Source: Aquimarina aggregata
GTDB lineage: Bacteria; Bacteroidota; Bacteroidia; Flavobacteriales; Flavobacteriaceae
Reading direction: 5' to 3'
Assembly (NCBI RefSeq): GCF_001632745.1
Contig: NZ_LQRT01000001.1
Span: forward strand, 62,001 to 126,000
Length of the DNA: 64,000 bases
Below are positions 40,086-49,359 of the stretch, piece after piece (the first letter of the stretch is position 1; every line of letters starts with the position of its first letter). Position numbers and translations under genes: made by a program. The notes beneath the pieces were generated by a model that was not told the origin of the DNA, searched no databases, and was given only the letters and a program-made list of their open reading frames with translations.

Positions 40086-42716
40086 TTAACCTAAATATTG
40101 TCTCGCATTTTCTAGTGCTTCCTGAATACCCTTAGGATTTTTACCTCCGGCAGTTGCAAAAAATGGTTGTCCACCTCCACCTCCTTGGATATATTTACCA
40201 AGTTCGCGAACTACCTTGCCCGCATTTAGCCCTTTCTCTTCAACAAGGTTTTTAGAAATGTAACAGGACAATAATGCTTTTCCTTTTTGCTCTGTCCCAA
40301 ATATGATAAATACATTATTTAGCTCTCCTCCCAGTTCAAAAGAAATATCCTTAATTCCGGCAGCATCAAGATCTACTTTTTTTGCAAGGAAATTAACTCC
40401 GTTAATCTCTTCAAATTCAGATTTAAGATCGCCTTTTAAATTTTTAGCTTTATCCTTAAGTAGGGCTTCAAGTTGTTTTTTAAGCTCTGCATTTTCTTCT
40501 TGTATTGCCAAAATAGACTTTATAGGGTCTTTCGTTTTCAGTATACTGGTTACCTCTGCATACGCTTCAGATTGTGTTGTAAAATATTCTTTTGCAGCAT
40601 CACCTGTAATTGCTTCTATTCTTCGTATTCCTGCAGCGATTGCGCTCTCTGAAGTAATTTTAAAATGCCAAATATCACTTGTATTCGTAACATGGGTTCC
40701 TCCACATAGTTCCATTGACTCTCCAAAACGTATTGCCCGCACAGTATCCCCGTACTTTTCTCCAAATAATGCAATTGCACCTTCTTCTATAGCCTTATCA
40801 TAAGAAATATTACGTTGTTCTTCTAAAGGAAGTTGCTCTCGTATTCTAGCATTTACAAAATCTTCGACTTCTTTCAATTCTTCTGCCGATACTTTTGAAA
40901 AATGTGAAAAATCAAATCGCAAATTACCACTATGTACCATAGATCCTTTTTGCTCTACATGCGTGCCTAGAATTGTTCGTAATGCCTGATGCATTAAATG
41001 TGTAGCCGTATGATTAGAAGCTGATCTTGATCGTTGCTTTGCATCAACAACCGCGGTTAGAGTTTCGTTGATATGTTTTGGTAAATTTTTAGCAAAATGA
41101 ATAATCAGATTATTTTCCTTTTTAGTGTCTATTATATATACGACATCTCCATTAGGAACTTCTAAATATCCTTTATCACCAACTTGCCCTCCTCCTTCTG
41201 GATAAAATGGTGTTTTATCAAAGACCATTTGATATAACTCACCATCCTTTTTACTATTTACCTTGCGGTAACGTGTTAATTTCACATCTGTAGTAAGCGT
41301 ATCATATCCTATAAACTCTTCGGTAGCATTATCTAACAGGATTTCCCAATCACCAGCAGACACTTGAGAGGCTGCTCTAGACCTATCTTTTTGTTTCTGC
41401 AATTCTGACTCGAAACCTTGTTCATCTAACTCATAACCTTGTTCACTTAATATTAAAGCTGTAAGATCAATAGGAAAACCAAACGTATCGTAAAGCTCAA
41501 ATGCTTTTTCACCAGAAATCACGTTACCTTTTGTGTTTTTTATCACATTATCTAACAACACTAATCCTTGATCTAACGTTCTTAAAAAAGACTGCTCTTC
41601 TTCTTTAATTACATTAACAATTAAATTTTTCTGAGCTTTGAGTTCAGGAAAAGCATCGCTCATTTGATTACTTAAGGTTTCTACCAATTTATAAATAAAC
41701 GGTTCTTTAGTATCTAAAAAAGTAAAACCATATCGAATTGCTCTACGTAAAATCCTACGAATTACATAACCTGCTCCTGTATTACTGGGCAATTGACCAT
41801 CGGCAATAGAAAATGAAACAGCTCTAACATGATCAGCTATCACTCGAATAGCAACACTCACTTTACCATTTTCTTCTGTTGGCAAGCTATTTTTATCATA
41901 TTTTGAGTTTGTAATGGTCTCTATCTCGCGTATTAAAGGCGTAAAAACATCTGTATCATAATTTGACTTTACACCTTGCAATGCCATACACAGGCGCTCA
42001 AACCCCATACCAGTATCTACATGTTGTGCTGGTAATTTCTCAAGAGATTTATCTGCTTTTCGATTAAACTGCATAAAAACCAGATTCCAAATCTCTACAA
42101 CCAAGGGATCATCTTGATTTACCAAATCACGCCCGGGAATTTTAGCTTTTTCTTCTTCAGACCTTAAATCCACATGAATTTCGGAACACGGACCACAAGG
42201 ACCTTGATCTCCCATTTCCCAGAAATTATCTTTCTTATTCCCCATGATAATTCTGTCTTCGGGTACAATTGCAGACCACAAGTCATAAGCCTCTTGATCC
42301 ATTTCTAGATTCTCATCCTTTGCTCCTTCAAAAACTGAAACATAGAGAATATCTTTATCAATACCATAGACATCTGTTAGTAATTCCCATGCCCATTCAA
42401 TAGCTTCTTTTTTAAAATAATCTCCAAAACTCCAGTTCCCCAGCATTTCAAACATTGTATGATGATAGGTATCCATACCTACTTCTTCTAAATCGTTGTG
42501 TTTACCGCTTACACGAAGACATTTTTGTGTATCAGTTAATCTATTATTTTTAGGTGTACCATTGCCTAAAAAGAATTCTTTAAACTGATTCATCCCTGCA
42601 TTGGTAAACATTAATGTTGGGTCATCTTTAATCACCATTGGTGCAGATGATACAATATCATGTTTCTTTGATTTAAAAAAGTCTAAAAATTGGTTTCTAA
42701 TTTCTTGGGATTTCAT
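40086..42716 (-). CDS. alaS: Alanyl-tRNA synthetase
   Basis: An 876-residue class II synthetase, exactly the length of the E. coli enzyme. I chose ATG 42716 ([20 protein letters not shown]); an upstream TTG is less likely. Motifs include [30 protein letters not shown], the editing-domain [12 protein letters not shown] and [17 protein letters not shown], and a C-terminal DHHA1/C-Ala domain ending [17 protein letters not shown]. The gene is divergent from the M23 peptidase gene with 279 bp between. Confidence 0.96.
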   Translation of the reverse strand: MKSQEIRNQFLDFFKSKKHDIVSSAPMVIKDDPTLMFTNAGMNQFKEFFLGNGTPKNNRLTDTQKCLRVSGKHNDLEEVGMDTYHHTMFEMLGNWSFGDYFKKEAIEWAWELLTDVYGIDKDILYVSVFEGAKDENLEMDQEAYDLWSAIVPEDRIIMGNKKDNFWEMGDQGPCGPCSEIHVDLRSEEEKAKIPGRDLVNQDDPLVVEIWNLVFMQFNRKADKSLEKLPAQHVDTGMGFERLCMALQGVKSNYDTDVFTPLIREIETITNSKYDKNSLPTEENGKVSVAIRVIADHVRAVSFSIADGQLPSNTGAGYVIRRILRRAIRYGFTFLDTKEPFIYKLVETLSNQMSDAFPELKAQKNLIVNVIKEEEQSFLRTLDQGLVLLDNVIKNTKGNVISGEKAFELYDTFGFPIDLTALILSEQGYELDEQGFESELQKQKDRSRAASQVSAGDWEILLDNATEEFIGYDTLTTDVKLTRYRKVNSKKDGELYQMVFDKTPFYPEGGGQVGDKGYLEVPNGDVVYIIDTKKENNLIIHFAKNLPKHINETLTAVVDAKQRSRSASNHTATHLMHQALRTILGTHVEQKGSMVHSGNLRFDFSHFSKVSAEELKEVEDFVNARIREQLPLEEQRNISYDKAIEEGAIALFGEKYGDTVRAIRFGESMELCGGTHVTNTSDIWHFKITSESAIAAGIRRIEAITGDAAKEYFTTQSEAYAEVTSILKTKDPIKSILAIQEENAELKKQLEALLKDKAKNLKGDLKSEFEEINGVNFLAKKVDLDAAGIKDISFELGGELNNVFIIFGTEQKGKALLSCYISKNLVEEKGLNAGKVVRELGKYIQGGGGGQPFFATAGGKNPKGIQEALENARQYLG

Positions 42717-42995
42717 CCGTTTAAGTTTACTATTTTTCAAGGTCTGATATAGTTGGCATAGATAATCATTTTTGATAAATTATTGAAATCTTCAGTTATA
42801 TTAGTTCAACACTCTTAAATGCCGAATAAAAATCTAAAAATCAACCTATTAAATACCACTTGTATCAAAATCATTTTTTCAATATCTGTCAGTTTTTTCG
42901 GCACTTTGCAACATTTTATTATATTTGTTGCGATGTCCGATAAAAAAACAAGTTTTTTTTGACTGATATCCTGCAAAAATAGCATATTTTAGATT

Positions 42996-43973
42996 ATGTC
43001 AAAGGTTAAATATTACTATGATAGTGAGACACTTTCTTATCGAAGAATCGAGCACAAGAAAGGACGAAAATTCGGTTTAGCTGCAATTGGTGTTGTTGGT
43101 ACTTTTTTGGCAGGCTTCATTTTACTACTTATTTATTTAAATATCCCTCAGTTAGAGACTCCTAAGGAAAAAGCATACAAAAGGGAGCTCGAAAATATGC
43201 AACTGCAATATGACTTAATGAATAAGCGCTTGAAACGTGATGAAGATATATTAAAAGAAATTGCAGAGCGAGATGACAATATTTACCGTCTTTATTTTGG
43301 AGCAAATCCAATACCTGAAGAACTTCGTAACGCTGGATTTGGTGGCGTTAATAGATACAAAAATCTAGAAGGGTTTGACAATTCGAAAATGATTGTAGAA
43401 AGTAGTGAACGAATTGACAAATTGACTAAACAGATTGTTGTACAATCAAAATCTCTTGATGAAATAGCCGCTTTAGCAGAGAAAAAAGAAGAGCTTCTAG
43501 CTACAATCCCTGCTATACAACCGATACAAAATTCTGATTTAAAACGTATGGCTTCTGGTTACGGTTGGAGAAGTGACCCTTTTACTAAAGCTCGAAAATT
43601 TCATTATGGCATGGATTTTTCGGCACCTACGGGAACCCCTGTATACGCATCAGGTAATGGTGTTGTAAAAAGAGCAGATGCAAACTCTACAGGTTACGGA
43701 AGACATATACGCATTGATCATGGCTTTAACTATGTAAGCCTATATGCACATCTTAGTCGATATAATGTAAAAAAAGGACAAAAAGTGAAACGTGGAGATG
43801 TTATAGGTTATGTTGGTAATACTGGTAGATCTGTAGCTCCGCACTTGCATTATGAAATTTTCAAAGATGGCAAAAAAATTAATCCAAGAAACTTCTATTA
43901 CGGAAGTCTAACCCCTGAGGAATTTGCCGAAATGCTTAAAGCATCAAACTTAATTAATGAAACTCTAGATTAA
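42996..43973 (+). CDS. M23 family peptidoglycan endopeptidase, membrane-anchored
   Basis: A 325-residue protein with a single N-terminal membrane helix (residues 27-48), a coiled coil (about 56-95) and a C-terminal LytM/M23 domain. Zinc-site residues are seen: H203 and D207 in FHYGMDFSAP and H285 in HLHYEIF, with H283. It should cut or regulate cutting of peptidoglycan cross-links in the periplasm. It heads a plus-strand run with CapA-like and MerR genes, 7 bp before CapA. Confidence 0.88.
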   Translation: MSKVKYYYDSETLSYRRIEHKKGRKFGLAAIGVVGTFLAGFILLLIYLNIPQLETPKEKAYKRELENMQLQYDLMNKRLKRDEDILKEIAERDDNIYRLYFGANPIPEELRNAGFGGVNRYKNLEGFDNSKMIVESSERIDKLTKQIVVQSKSLDEIAALAEKKEELLATIPAIQPIQNSDLKRMASGYGWRSDPFTKARKFHYGMDFSAPTGTPVYASGNGVVKRADANSTGYGRHIRIDHGFNYVSLYAHLSRYNVKKGQKVKRGDVIGYVGNTGRSVAPHLHYEIFKDGKKINPRNFYYGSLTPEEFAEMLKASNLINETLD

Positions 43974-43980
43974 ATCGTTT

Positions 43981-45087
43981 ATGCGTAAACTCCTTCTTCT
44001 TCTTGTTATTTTTGGGTATAGTTTTTCTGTTCAAGCCCAAAAATATTCAAAAGAAGTATTAGACTCGATGTACGTTATCGTACAACAAACACAACAAAAA
44101 CTTGCTAAACCCTCTCAAATTAAAATAATGGCCGTTGGGGATATCATGATGGGAACTGATTTTCCAAATGAAAGCTACTTACCTCCTGATGGTAAGGGTC
44201 CTTTTGACGATGTTAATACAGTTTTGACTAAAGCAGATATTCTTTTTGGAAATTTAGAAGGCACGTTAACTGACGAAGGCGAAAATGCAAAACGGTGCTC
44301 TGACCCATCAAAATGTTATTCATTTCGATCACCAGAAAAATTTGGAAAATATCTTGAAGAAACCGGTTTTGATGTTATGAGTATTGCAAATAATCATATT
44401 GGGGATTTTGGTGAAATCGGTATTAAAAACACCTCGAAAACACTAAAAAAACATAATATTGCATATGCTGGAGTTTTTGCTCAACCCTCTATGGTTTTTG
44501 AAAAAAATGGCATTACTTATGGATTTTGTGCTTTTGCTCCTAATAAAGATTGCCTAAAAATTCATAACTTAACAAAAGCAAAAAAGATCGTAACCGAACT
44601 AAAATCAAAAGTAGATATTGTGATTGTTTCTTTTCATGGCGGTGCCGAAGGACTGGATCACACACATGTCCCCAGAAAAACTGAACGGTTTTATGGAGAA
44701 GACCGTGGTGATGTTTATCTCTTTGCTCACACAATGATAGATGCCGGAGCAGATATGATTATTGGCCACGGACCACACGTATCTAGAGGTTTTGAAATTT
44801 ATAAAAATAAATTTATAGCCTATAGTCTTGGTAATTTTTGCACGTATTCAAGGTTTAATCTTAGTGGTATAAAAGGATATGCACCAATTGCTGAGATTGA
44901 TATTGATCTAGAAGGTAATTTTATAAAAGGGATGCTGCACTCAGCTAAACAAATCGATGAGATTTATCCTTTTATGGACGATAAGAAAAGGGCCTTAAAG
45001 GAAATTAAAAAACTAACCGCAGAAGATTTTCCTGAAAGCAAGCTCATTTTTAATGATGATGGAAGTTTTACACAACAAAACAACTAA
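43981..45087 (+). CDS. CapA-family (PGA_cap) metallophosphatase-like protein
   Basis: A 368-residue exported protein (signal peptide ending VQAQK). The calcineurin-like CapA fold is seen in KIMAVGDIMMGTDFP, FGNLEGTLTD, SIANNHIGDFGEIG, VSFHGGAEG and GHGPHVSRGFEIY, which supply the metal ligands. CapA proteins take part in poly-gamma-glutamate capsule production in Bacillus, but many members have no known role. It lies between an M23 peptidase and a MerR regulator with 3-7 bp spacing, so an envelope function is likely. Confidence 0.85.
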   Translation: MRKLLLLLVIFGYSFSVQAQKYSKEVLDSMYVIVQQTQQKLAKPSQIKIMAVGDIMMGTDFPNESYLPPDGKGPFDDVNTVLTKADILFGNLEGTLTDEGENAKRCSDPSKCYSFRSPEKFGKYLEETGFDVMSIANNHIGDFGEIGIKNTSKTLKKHNIAYAGVFAQPSMVFEKNGITYGFCAFAPNKDCLKIHNLTKAKKIVTELKSKVDIVIVSFHGGAEGLDHTHVPRKTERFYGEDRGDVYLFAHTMIDAGADMIIGHGPHVSRGFEIYKNKFIAYSLGNFCTYSRFNLSGIKGYAPIAEIDIDLEGNFIKGMLHSAKQIDEIYPFMDDKKRALKEIKKLTAEDFPESKLIFNDDGSFTQQNN

Positions 45088-45090
45088 TCT

Positions 45091-45420
45091 ATGTATGTAG
45101 ACTTACCGAAAAAAATGTATTACGGAATTGGTGAAGTTGCCGAGGCCTTTGATGTAAACACTTCTCTAATTCGTTTTTGGGAAAAAGAATTCGATATCCT
45201 TAAACCAAAAAAGAATGCAAAGGGCAACCGAAAATTCACTCAAGAAGACATTAAAAACCTAGAATTGATTTATCATTTGGTTAAAGAACGTGGTTTTACC
45301 CTTGAAGGTGCTAAAATTCGATTAAAAGAACAAAAACAAGACGCACTAGATAGTTTTGACATTATTAGAAAACTCGAATCTATCAAAGGCCAATTACTTA
45401 AAATAAAAGAACAACTTTAA
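45091..45420 (+). CDS. MerR family transcriptional regulator
   Basis: A 109-residue regulator with the MerR helix-turn-helix YGIGEVAEAFDVNTSLIRFW and the wing region FTQEDIKNLELIYHLVKERG, then a short coiled coil. There is no Cys-rich or ligand domain, so it is not a metal sensor of the MerR type. It begins 3 bp after the CapA-like gene. Target unknown. Confidence 0.86.
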   Translation: MYVDLPKKMYYGIGEVAEAFDVNTSLIRFWEKEFDILKPKKNAKGNRKFTQEDIKNLELIYHLVKERGFTLEGAKIRLKEQKQDALDSFDIIRKLESIKGQLLKIKEQL

Positions 45421-45451
45421 GCCCTTAATGGGTATTTAATATAGTTTTATC

Positions 45452-46054
45452 ATGAAAAAACTCTTAATTGTATTAGCTGTTATTTTTATACTTGGCGGTA
45501 TTTTATATTCTCTATCTGCTGGAAGATATAATTCGGCTATAATACTTCAAGAAGATGCACAAACTGCCTGGTCTAATGTAGAGAGCGCTTATCAAAGGCG
45601 TAGTGATCTTATCGGAAATCTTGTAAAAACAGTACAAGGAGCTGCAGATTTTGAACGCTCTACACTAGAAGAGGTTATTGAAGCAAGATCCAAAGCTACT
45701 TCTATAAATATTGATCCTAGTAATATCACTCCAGGGCAAATGGCTCAGTTCCAACAAGCACAAAGTGGATTATCCTCTGCGCTATCACGATTATTAGTTA
45801 CAGTAGAACGTTATCCTGACCTTAAGTCTAATCAAAACTTTTTAAACCTACAAACCCAATTAGAAGGAACAGAAAATCGAATTAACGTAGAACGTAATCG
45901 ATATAATGAGGCAGTTGGACTGTACAACAAAAATCTTAGAATATTCCCTAACAACATCATACTTGGCATGCTTGGAAATTTTGAGAAAATGACTAGGTTT
46001 AAAGCCGATGAGGGAGCAGAAAAAGCACCAGATGTAGATTTTGATTTTAAATAA
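45452..46054 (+). CDS. LemA family protein
   Basis: A 200-residue protein with one N-terminal membrane helix (LLIVLAVIFILGGILYSL) and a long helical bundle (AWSNVESAYQRRSDLIGNLV, NRYNEAVGLYNKNLRIFPNN) typical of LemA. The function of LemA is not established; it is often next to TPM-domain genes, as here. It overlaps the next gene by one base. Confidence 0.9.
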   Translation: MKKLLIVLAVIFILGGILYSLSAGRYNSAIILQEDAQTAWSNVESAYQRRSDLIGNLVKTVQGAADFERSTLEEVIEARSKATSINIDPSNITPGQMAQFQQAQSGLSSALSRLLVTVERYPDLKSNQNFLNLQTQLEGTENRINVERNRYNEAVGLYNKNLRIFPNNIILGMLGNFEKMTRFKADEGAEKAPDVDFDFK

Positions 46055-46494
46055 TGTCAAACACAATTGAAGATTTTTTAACCGCAGATCAGGAGCAACA
46101 AATAGTTGCTGCTATACGACGTGCGGAAAAGACTACCTCTGGAGAAATACGTGTTCATATTGAAAGGCATACTGATTTAGATGTATTAGAAAGAACAAAA
46201 GAAGTTTTTCACTCTCTAAAAATGGATACTACCGCTCAGCAAAATGGTGTATTAATCTATGTTGCAGTAGATGACCATATTTTTGCGATTTATGGAGACG
46301 AAGGAATTAATAAAGTTGTTCCAAATAATTTTTGGGAAAGTACCAAAAATGCAATCCAGCACAAGTTTAAAGAAGGTAACTTTACCCAAGGATTAATCGA
46401 TGGTATTTTACTTGCAGGAGTACAATTGCAACACTATTTTCCATGGGATCATGATGATATTAATGAACTTTCTGATGAAATCTCAAAAGGATAA
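46054..46494 (+). CDS. TPM domain protein (short)
   Basis: A 146-residue TPM-domain protein without signal peptide or membrane helix; LTADQEQQIVAAIRRAEKTT, SGEIRVHIERHTDLDV and GVLIYVAVDDHIFAIYGDEG are seen. TPM domains in plants and bacteria have been linked to phosphatase activity and photosystem repair, but the role here is unknown. It abuts the next gene (stop 46494, start 46495), forming a LemA-TPM-TPM operon. Confidence 0.87.
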   Translation: MSNTIEDFLTADQEQQIVAAIRRAEKTTSGEIRVHIERHTDLDVLERTKEVFHSLKMDTTAQQNGVLIYVAVDDHIFAIYGDEGINKVVPNNFWESTKNAIQHKFKEGNFTQGLIDGILLAGVQLQHYFPWDHDDINELSDEISKG

Positions 46495-47289
46495 ATGAAA
46501 AACACCAAAGGCACCCTTACTTTATTTCTGGTTCTTGCAATCTCTCTGTTTTGTAATATTATTTATGCGCAAAGAGCAATTCCTCCTAAGCCAAAATTAC
46601 AAACATCGGTTTATGATGAGGCAAACATGCTCGCCCCTTCACAGGCAAAAAGTTTAGAAGAAAAATTAATACGATACAGTGATACAACATCCACTCAAGT
46701 CGTTATTGCCACTATACAGTCATTACAAGGAGAATATATTGGGTTATACGCGGCAGAATGGGCTCACCAATGGGGTATTGGTCAAGCAAAAGAAGATAAT
46801 GGCGTATTTATACTTGTTGCCAAAAACGATAGAAAAATCTGGATCGCTACTGGTTATGGTGTCGAAGAAAAGCTTACCGATTTTAATTCAAAGACTATAA
46901 TTGATGAAATTATCACTCCTGCATTTAAACAAGGGAACTATTACCAAGGATTAGACCAAGGCACTACAGCTATTTTTGAGGTACTAAATGGTACTTTTAA
47001 AGGTTCTCGTAAAAAAAGCAACGATATCCCGATAGGACAATTGTTCTTATTACTTATTTTCTTTATTATTATTATCAAGGCATTCTCTAAAAGTAATCAC
47101 GGAAATAATGGCCGAGGAAATCGAGGAAACCGATCAAGAAGTGGCAGCCTTTTGGATGCTATTATTCTAAGCAATATGGGACGAGGTAGTTATGGCGGAG
47201 GTAGTTTTGGAGGTGGATCCAGTGGTGGTTTTGGAGGCGGCTTCGGAGGTGGCGGCTTCGGAGGCGGTGGAGCAGGTGGTAGTTGGTAA
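46495..47289 (+). CDS. TPM domain protein with membrane helix and glycine-rich tail (YgcG-like)
   Basis: A 264-residue exported TPM protein: signal peptide (ending IIYAQ), TPM domain (VYDEANMLAPSQAKSLEEKL, DNGVFILVAKNDRKIWIATG), one membrane helix (LFLLLIFFIIIIKAF) and a glycine-rich tail with repeated GGGFGGG-type units in the last 45 residues. This architecture is widespread in Bacteroidota. A hairpin terminator follows. Confidence 0.88.
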   Translation: MKNTKGTLTLFLVLAISLFCNIIYAQRAIPPKPKLQTSVYDEANMLAPSQAKSLEEKLIRYSDTTSTQVVIATIQSLQGEYIGLYAAEWAHQWGIGQAKEDNGVFILVAKNDRKIWIATGYGVEEKLTDFNSKTIIDEIITPAFKQGNYYQGLDQGTTAIFEVLNGTFKGSRKKSNDIPIGQLFLLLIFFIIIIKAFSKSNHGNNGRGNRGNRSRSGSLLDAIILSNMGRGSYGGGSFGGGSSGGFGGGFGGGGFGGGGAGGSW

Positions 47290-47327
47290 GATTAATTTTT
47301 TATTACCCCATTATTTTGAAAAATGAT

Positions 47328-47364
47328 AGAAGCTGCCTAAAAAGATTTAAACAGCTTCTTTTTT
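47328..47364 (+). terminator. Terminator after the LemA/TPM operon
   Basis: An 8-bp perfect stem AGAAGCTG (47328-47335) with CAGCTTCT (47352-47359) is followed directly by a run of T. It lies 39 bases after the TPM stop codon and separates this plus-strand operon from the minus-strand peptide locus. Confidence 0.75.
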
Positions 47365-47401
47365 CATATTTTCAAGCAAAATTCTGAAATAGAAACTTAC
47401 T

Positions 47402-47602
47402 CTAATTTTCATGTTTTTCTGCTTCGGAAAGCAACTTGTTAATTCCCAAAAAAATTAGAAACACCATTAAAACTTTAAACATAAAATTAAATACATTTAT
47501 TTGTTCCAAGTAATTTTTAAAATCGTTTTCAATTAAAAATGAAATACTATCCCATAGAAAAACTAAAAACATAATAAATACAAATTTCTTTACTAAGTCC
47601 AT
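47402..47602 (-). CDS. Small two-helix membrane protein, possible immunity protein
   Basis: A 66-residue protein with two hydrophobic segments (FVFIMFLVFLWDSISFLI and FMFKVLMVFLIFLGI) and a charged C-terminus. It starts 17 bp after the second double-glycine peptide and shares its strand, so it is probably co-transcribed. Small membrane proteins encoded next to such peptides are often immunity proteins, but no homology is recognised; the role is inferred from size and position. Confidence 0.6.
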   Translation of the reverse strand: MDLVKKFVFIMFLVFLWDSISFLIENDFKNYLEQINVFNFMFKVLMVFLIFLGINKLLSEAEKHEN

Positions 47603-47619
47603 AGCGCTTAAATTTCGAA

Positions 47620-47799
47620 TTATTCAAAAGGTCTTGAAGCTCCTAGTTCGGTTGTAGGTCTATCTTGAAACAATCTTTTACCAATTTCATTAATATAACC
47701 CAAAGCATAAAAAAATGCTTCTGTAATTCCATCTCCACCATTTATAGATTTTGCTTCTTCAAATGATAAATCTTGAGTATTGTATTTTTTACTTTTCAT
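47620..47799 (-). CDS. Double-glycine leader peptide B
   Basis: I chose ATG 47799 (MKSKKYNTQDLSFEEAKSIN), giving 59 residues; an in-frame start 54 bases upstream would overlap the previous gene. The leader ends at GG (residues 21-22) with Leu at -12, Ser at -11, Glu at -8 and Ile at -4, the classic pattern for C39-peptidase processing. The 37-residue core begins DGITEAFFYALGYINEIGKR and has an amphipathic first half and a Pro/Thr-rich end without Cys. It follows peptide A by 19 bp. No C39 transporter is in the window, so export must use a protein encoded elsewhere. Confidence 0.72.
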   Translation of the reverse strand: MKSKKYNTQDLSFEEAKSINGGDGITEAFFYALGYINEIGKRLFQDRPTTELGASRPFE

Positions 47800-47818
47800 T
47801 TCTGTTAGTTTTTTAAGA

Positions 47819-48016
47819 TTATTCAAATAATGCTGCTCCCGCTTCTGATCCACTATTAAATGCTGCTACATTTTCTTCCCAATCTGCAACAACATTATAT
47901 AAGAATGTAGCCACAGCAGCTTGCCATAACCATGGTGGCACTCCGGTCCCTCCATTTACATTAATTTGTTCTTCAATACTAAGTGATTGAACACCTGATT
48001 TCTCTACTTTTTTCAT
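47819..48016 (-). CDS. Double-glycine leader peptide A
   Basis: A 65-residue peptide, MKKVEKSGVQSLSIEEQINV followed by NGG. The leader fits the double-glycine rule (Leu -12, Ser -11, Glu -8, Val -4, Gly -2/-1). The 42-residue core begins TGVPPWLWQAAVATFLYNVV, is hydrophobic with three aromatic positions, and has a GSEAG (GxxxG) motif near the end. There is no Cys. It is paired with peptide B and a small membrane protein, the layout of a two-peptide bacteriocin, but without homology the activity is a guess. Confidence 0.72.
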   Translation of the reverse strand: MKKVEKSGVQSLSIEEQINVNGGTGVPPWLWQAAVATFLYNVVADWEENVAAFNSGSEAGAALFE

Positions 48017-48054
48017 GACATTTTAATTTTAAATAAATATTTGTTTTATGTCTG

Positions 48055-48090
48055 CGAAAGTAAAAGCACCTTGTCTCATAATCTGAGACA
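48055..48090 (-). promoter_or_regulatory. Candidate promoter and palindrome for the GG-peptide unit
   Basis: On the minus strand TACTTTCG (complement of 48055-48062) is one base from the TAnnTTTG -7 pattern and lies 38 bases before peptide A. Ten bases further upstream is the inverted repeat TGTCTCA-N5-TGAGACA (48072-48090), close to where the -33 element would be. No TTG at -33 is seen, so an activator site is possible. This supports a separate transcript for the two GG peptides. Confidence 0.4.
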
Positions 48091-48462
48091 CTATAAAAAA
48101 ACAAATTATAAATCTACTTGTTTCTATAACACATAAAAACTAGCACTTCATTGAAATCAAATTCGGAAAAAATTATTTTCTAAACACTCTTTTATGAAAG
48201 TCTCAAATATATTGAAGTAGAATATAAAAATGTAAACTGAAATTATAACGTAAGTAATTTTTTAATTAAAGTAAGTAGACTGACAGAAACCTGTGCATAT
48301 CATATCGAATATAAGTTGATAAATGACTTTCCTCATTTCACTTAAAAACTTAATAAAGGCAACCCTAATCTAAAGATTAAACGTTCATTCTTTAAAATGA
48401 AGGATTAAAAAATCACACAAAAGCTTTAATCGAAATACTGTTTAATTTAAATGAATATTTTT
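48091..48462. other. Intergenic gap between the paralog array and the GG-peptide unit
   Basis: A 372-bp AT-rich stretch without a convincing coding frame. A small stem (TTCATT/AATGAA around 48389-48406) is the only structure noted. I see no clear terminator. Confidence 0.4.
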
Positions 48463-49347
48463 CTAGTGTGTGAAGTTTCCAAAATAAACCATATTGATAT
48501 CTAATTTAGTATTCCCTAAAGTTGATCCATCGTGAAAACAGTTGTCTGTTGGTGCTATGTAATATTGAAAAGGTTCTTGCTTAATTTTAATCACAGGATA
48601 ATCTGGGTAATATTTAAAAAAAGTTTCTGCCACATTATACACATCAACTTTTGTAACATCTGTCTTTTCTTTTAACATATTATGTACCTGTATCATAGAA
48701 AGATTAACATATAAAAAATAACGTGTTTCTTCTCCTATATTGATGCATATTCGATTTCCGAACTTATGCGTAGTATGTAATGTCATGTATTGCGTACCAT
48801 CATTATGCAATCCCATATACTTTTTCTCATCAATCGTGAAATTTGGATGCAACCTTGTAATATCACATGCTACCATTTCAATATTTGGTAAATTTGCAGT
48901 TATACAATGTAAATGGAAGGGTTTAGCATTTGATATTGTTTTCAAAAAATCAGTAAGTTCTTCATTCAAGGCTTTTGTCAACGCTTCTGTTTTGCCAAAG
49001 CAACTCATAACATCATCTCTATCTTTACATTCACTAAAATCTATTTTTTTGAATAGGTTCTTCACTTTTTCAGGGAGTTCGCCAAGATAAATGTTATTAT
49101 GATCTTTTAGATCAGCACTTGAATTTAATCTTCTTTTTTCATTATTGCTTAAAGTCCTCCAATCTCTCTTTGGTATGTACGCTTCATCAATATATAATGG
49201 CATAAAAGAGTATTGTTCAAAATTTACCCTAGAACCTTCATGGTCTGTATGATGCACGACACCAGAATTAATTTGTATACTTTCATATCCTTTTGGTAAT
49301 CTATTGTGAATACTAATTCCTTTTTTAATAGTAACTGATTGTGTCAT
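48463..49347 (-). CDS. Peptide-locus paralog 4: putative HxD...H metal-dependent oxygenase-like protein
   Basis: A 294-residue cytoplasmic protein, last of four tandem paralogs downstream of a radical SAM maturase. The conserved blocks are IPKRDWR (59-64), PFHLHCITANLPN (143-155), KKYMGLHNDGTQ (H181, D183), GNRICINIGEETRYFLYVNL and YPDYPVIKIKQEPFQYYIAP then CFHDGSTLG (H272). HxD followed about 90 residues later by His is the facial triad pattern of Fe(II)/2-oxoglutarate oxygenases. I do not recognise the family by name and have not shown metal or 2OG binding. A basic residue about 9 positions after the last His (K281) could bind a co-substrate. The likely target is the 71-aa peptide at 53344. 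Confidence 0.75.
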   Translation of the reverse strand: MTQSVTIKKGISIHNRLPKGYESIQINSGVVHHTDHEGSRVNFEQYSFMPLYIDEAYIPKRDWRTLSNNEKRRLNSSADLKDHNNIYLGELPEKVKNLFKKIDFSECKDRDDVMSCFGKTEALTKALNEELTDFLKTISNAKPFHLHCITANLPNIEMVACDITRLHPNFTIDEKKYMGLHNDGTQYMTLHTTHKFGNRICINIGEETRYFLYVNLSMIQVHNMLKEKTDVTKVDVYNVAETFFKYYPDYPVIKIKQEPFQYYIAPTDNCFHDGSTLGNTKLDINMVYFGNFTH

Positions 49348-49359
49348 TATATTTACTTT

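Noticed and set aside
40303..40803. 166-codon open frame antisense to alaS
   Set aside because: Lies wholly within the clear alanyl-tRNA synthetase gene; composition reflects the complementary strand.
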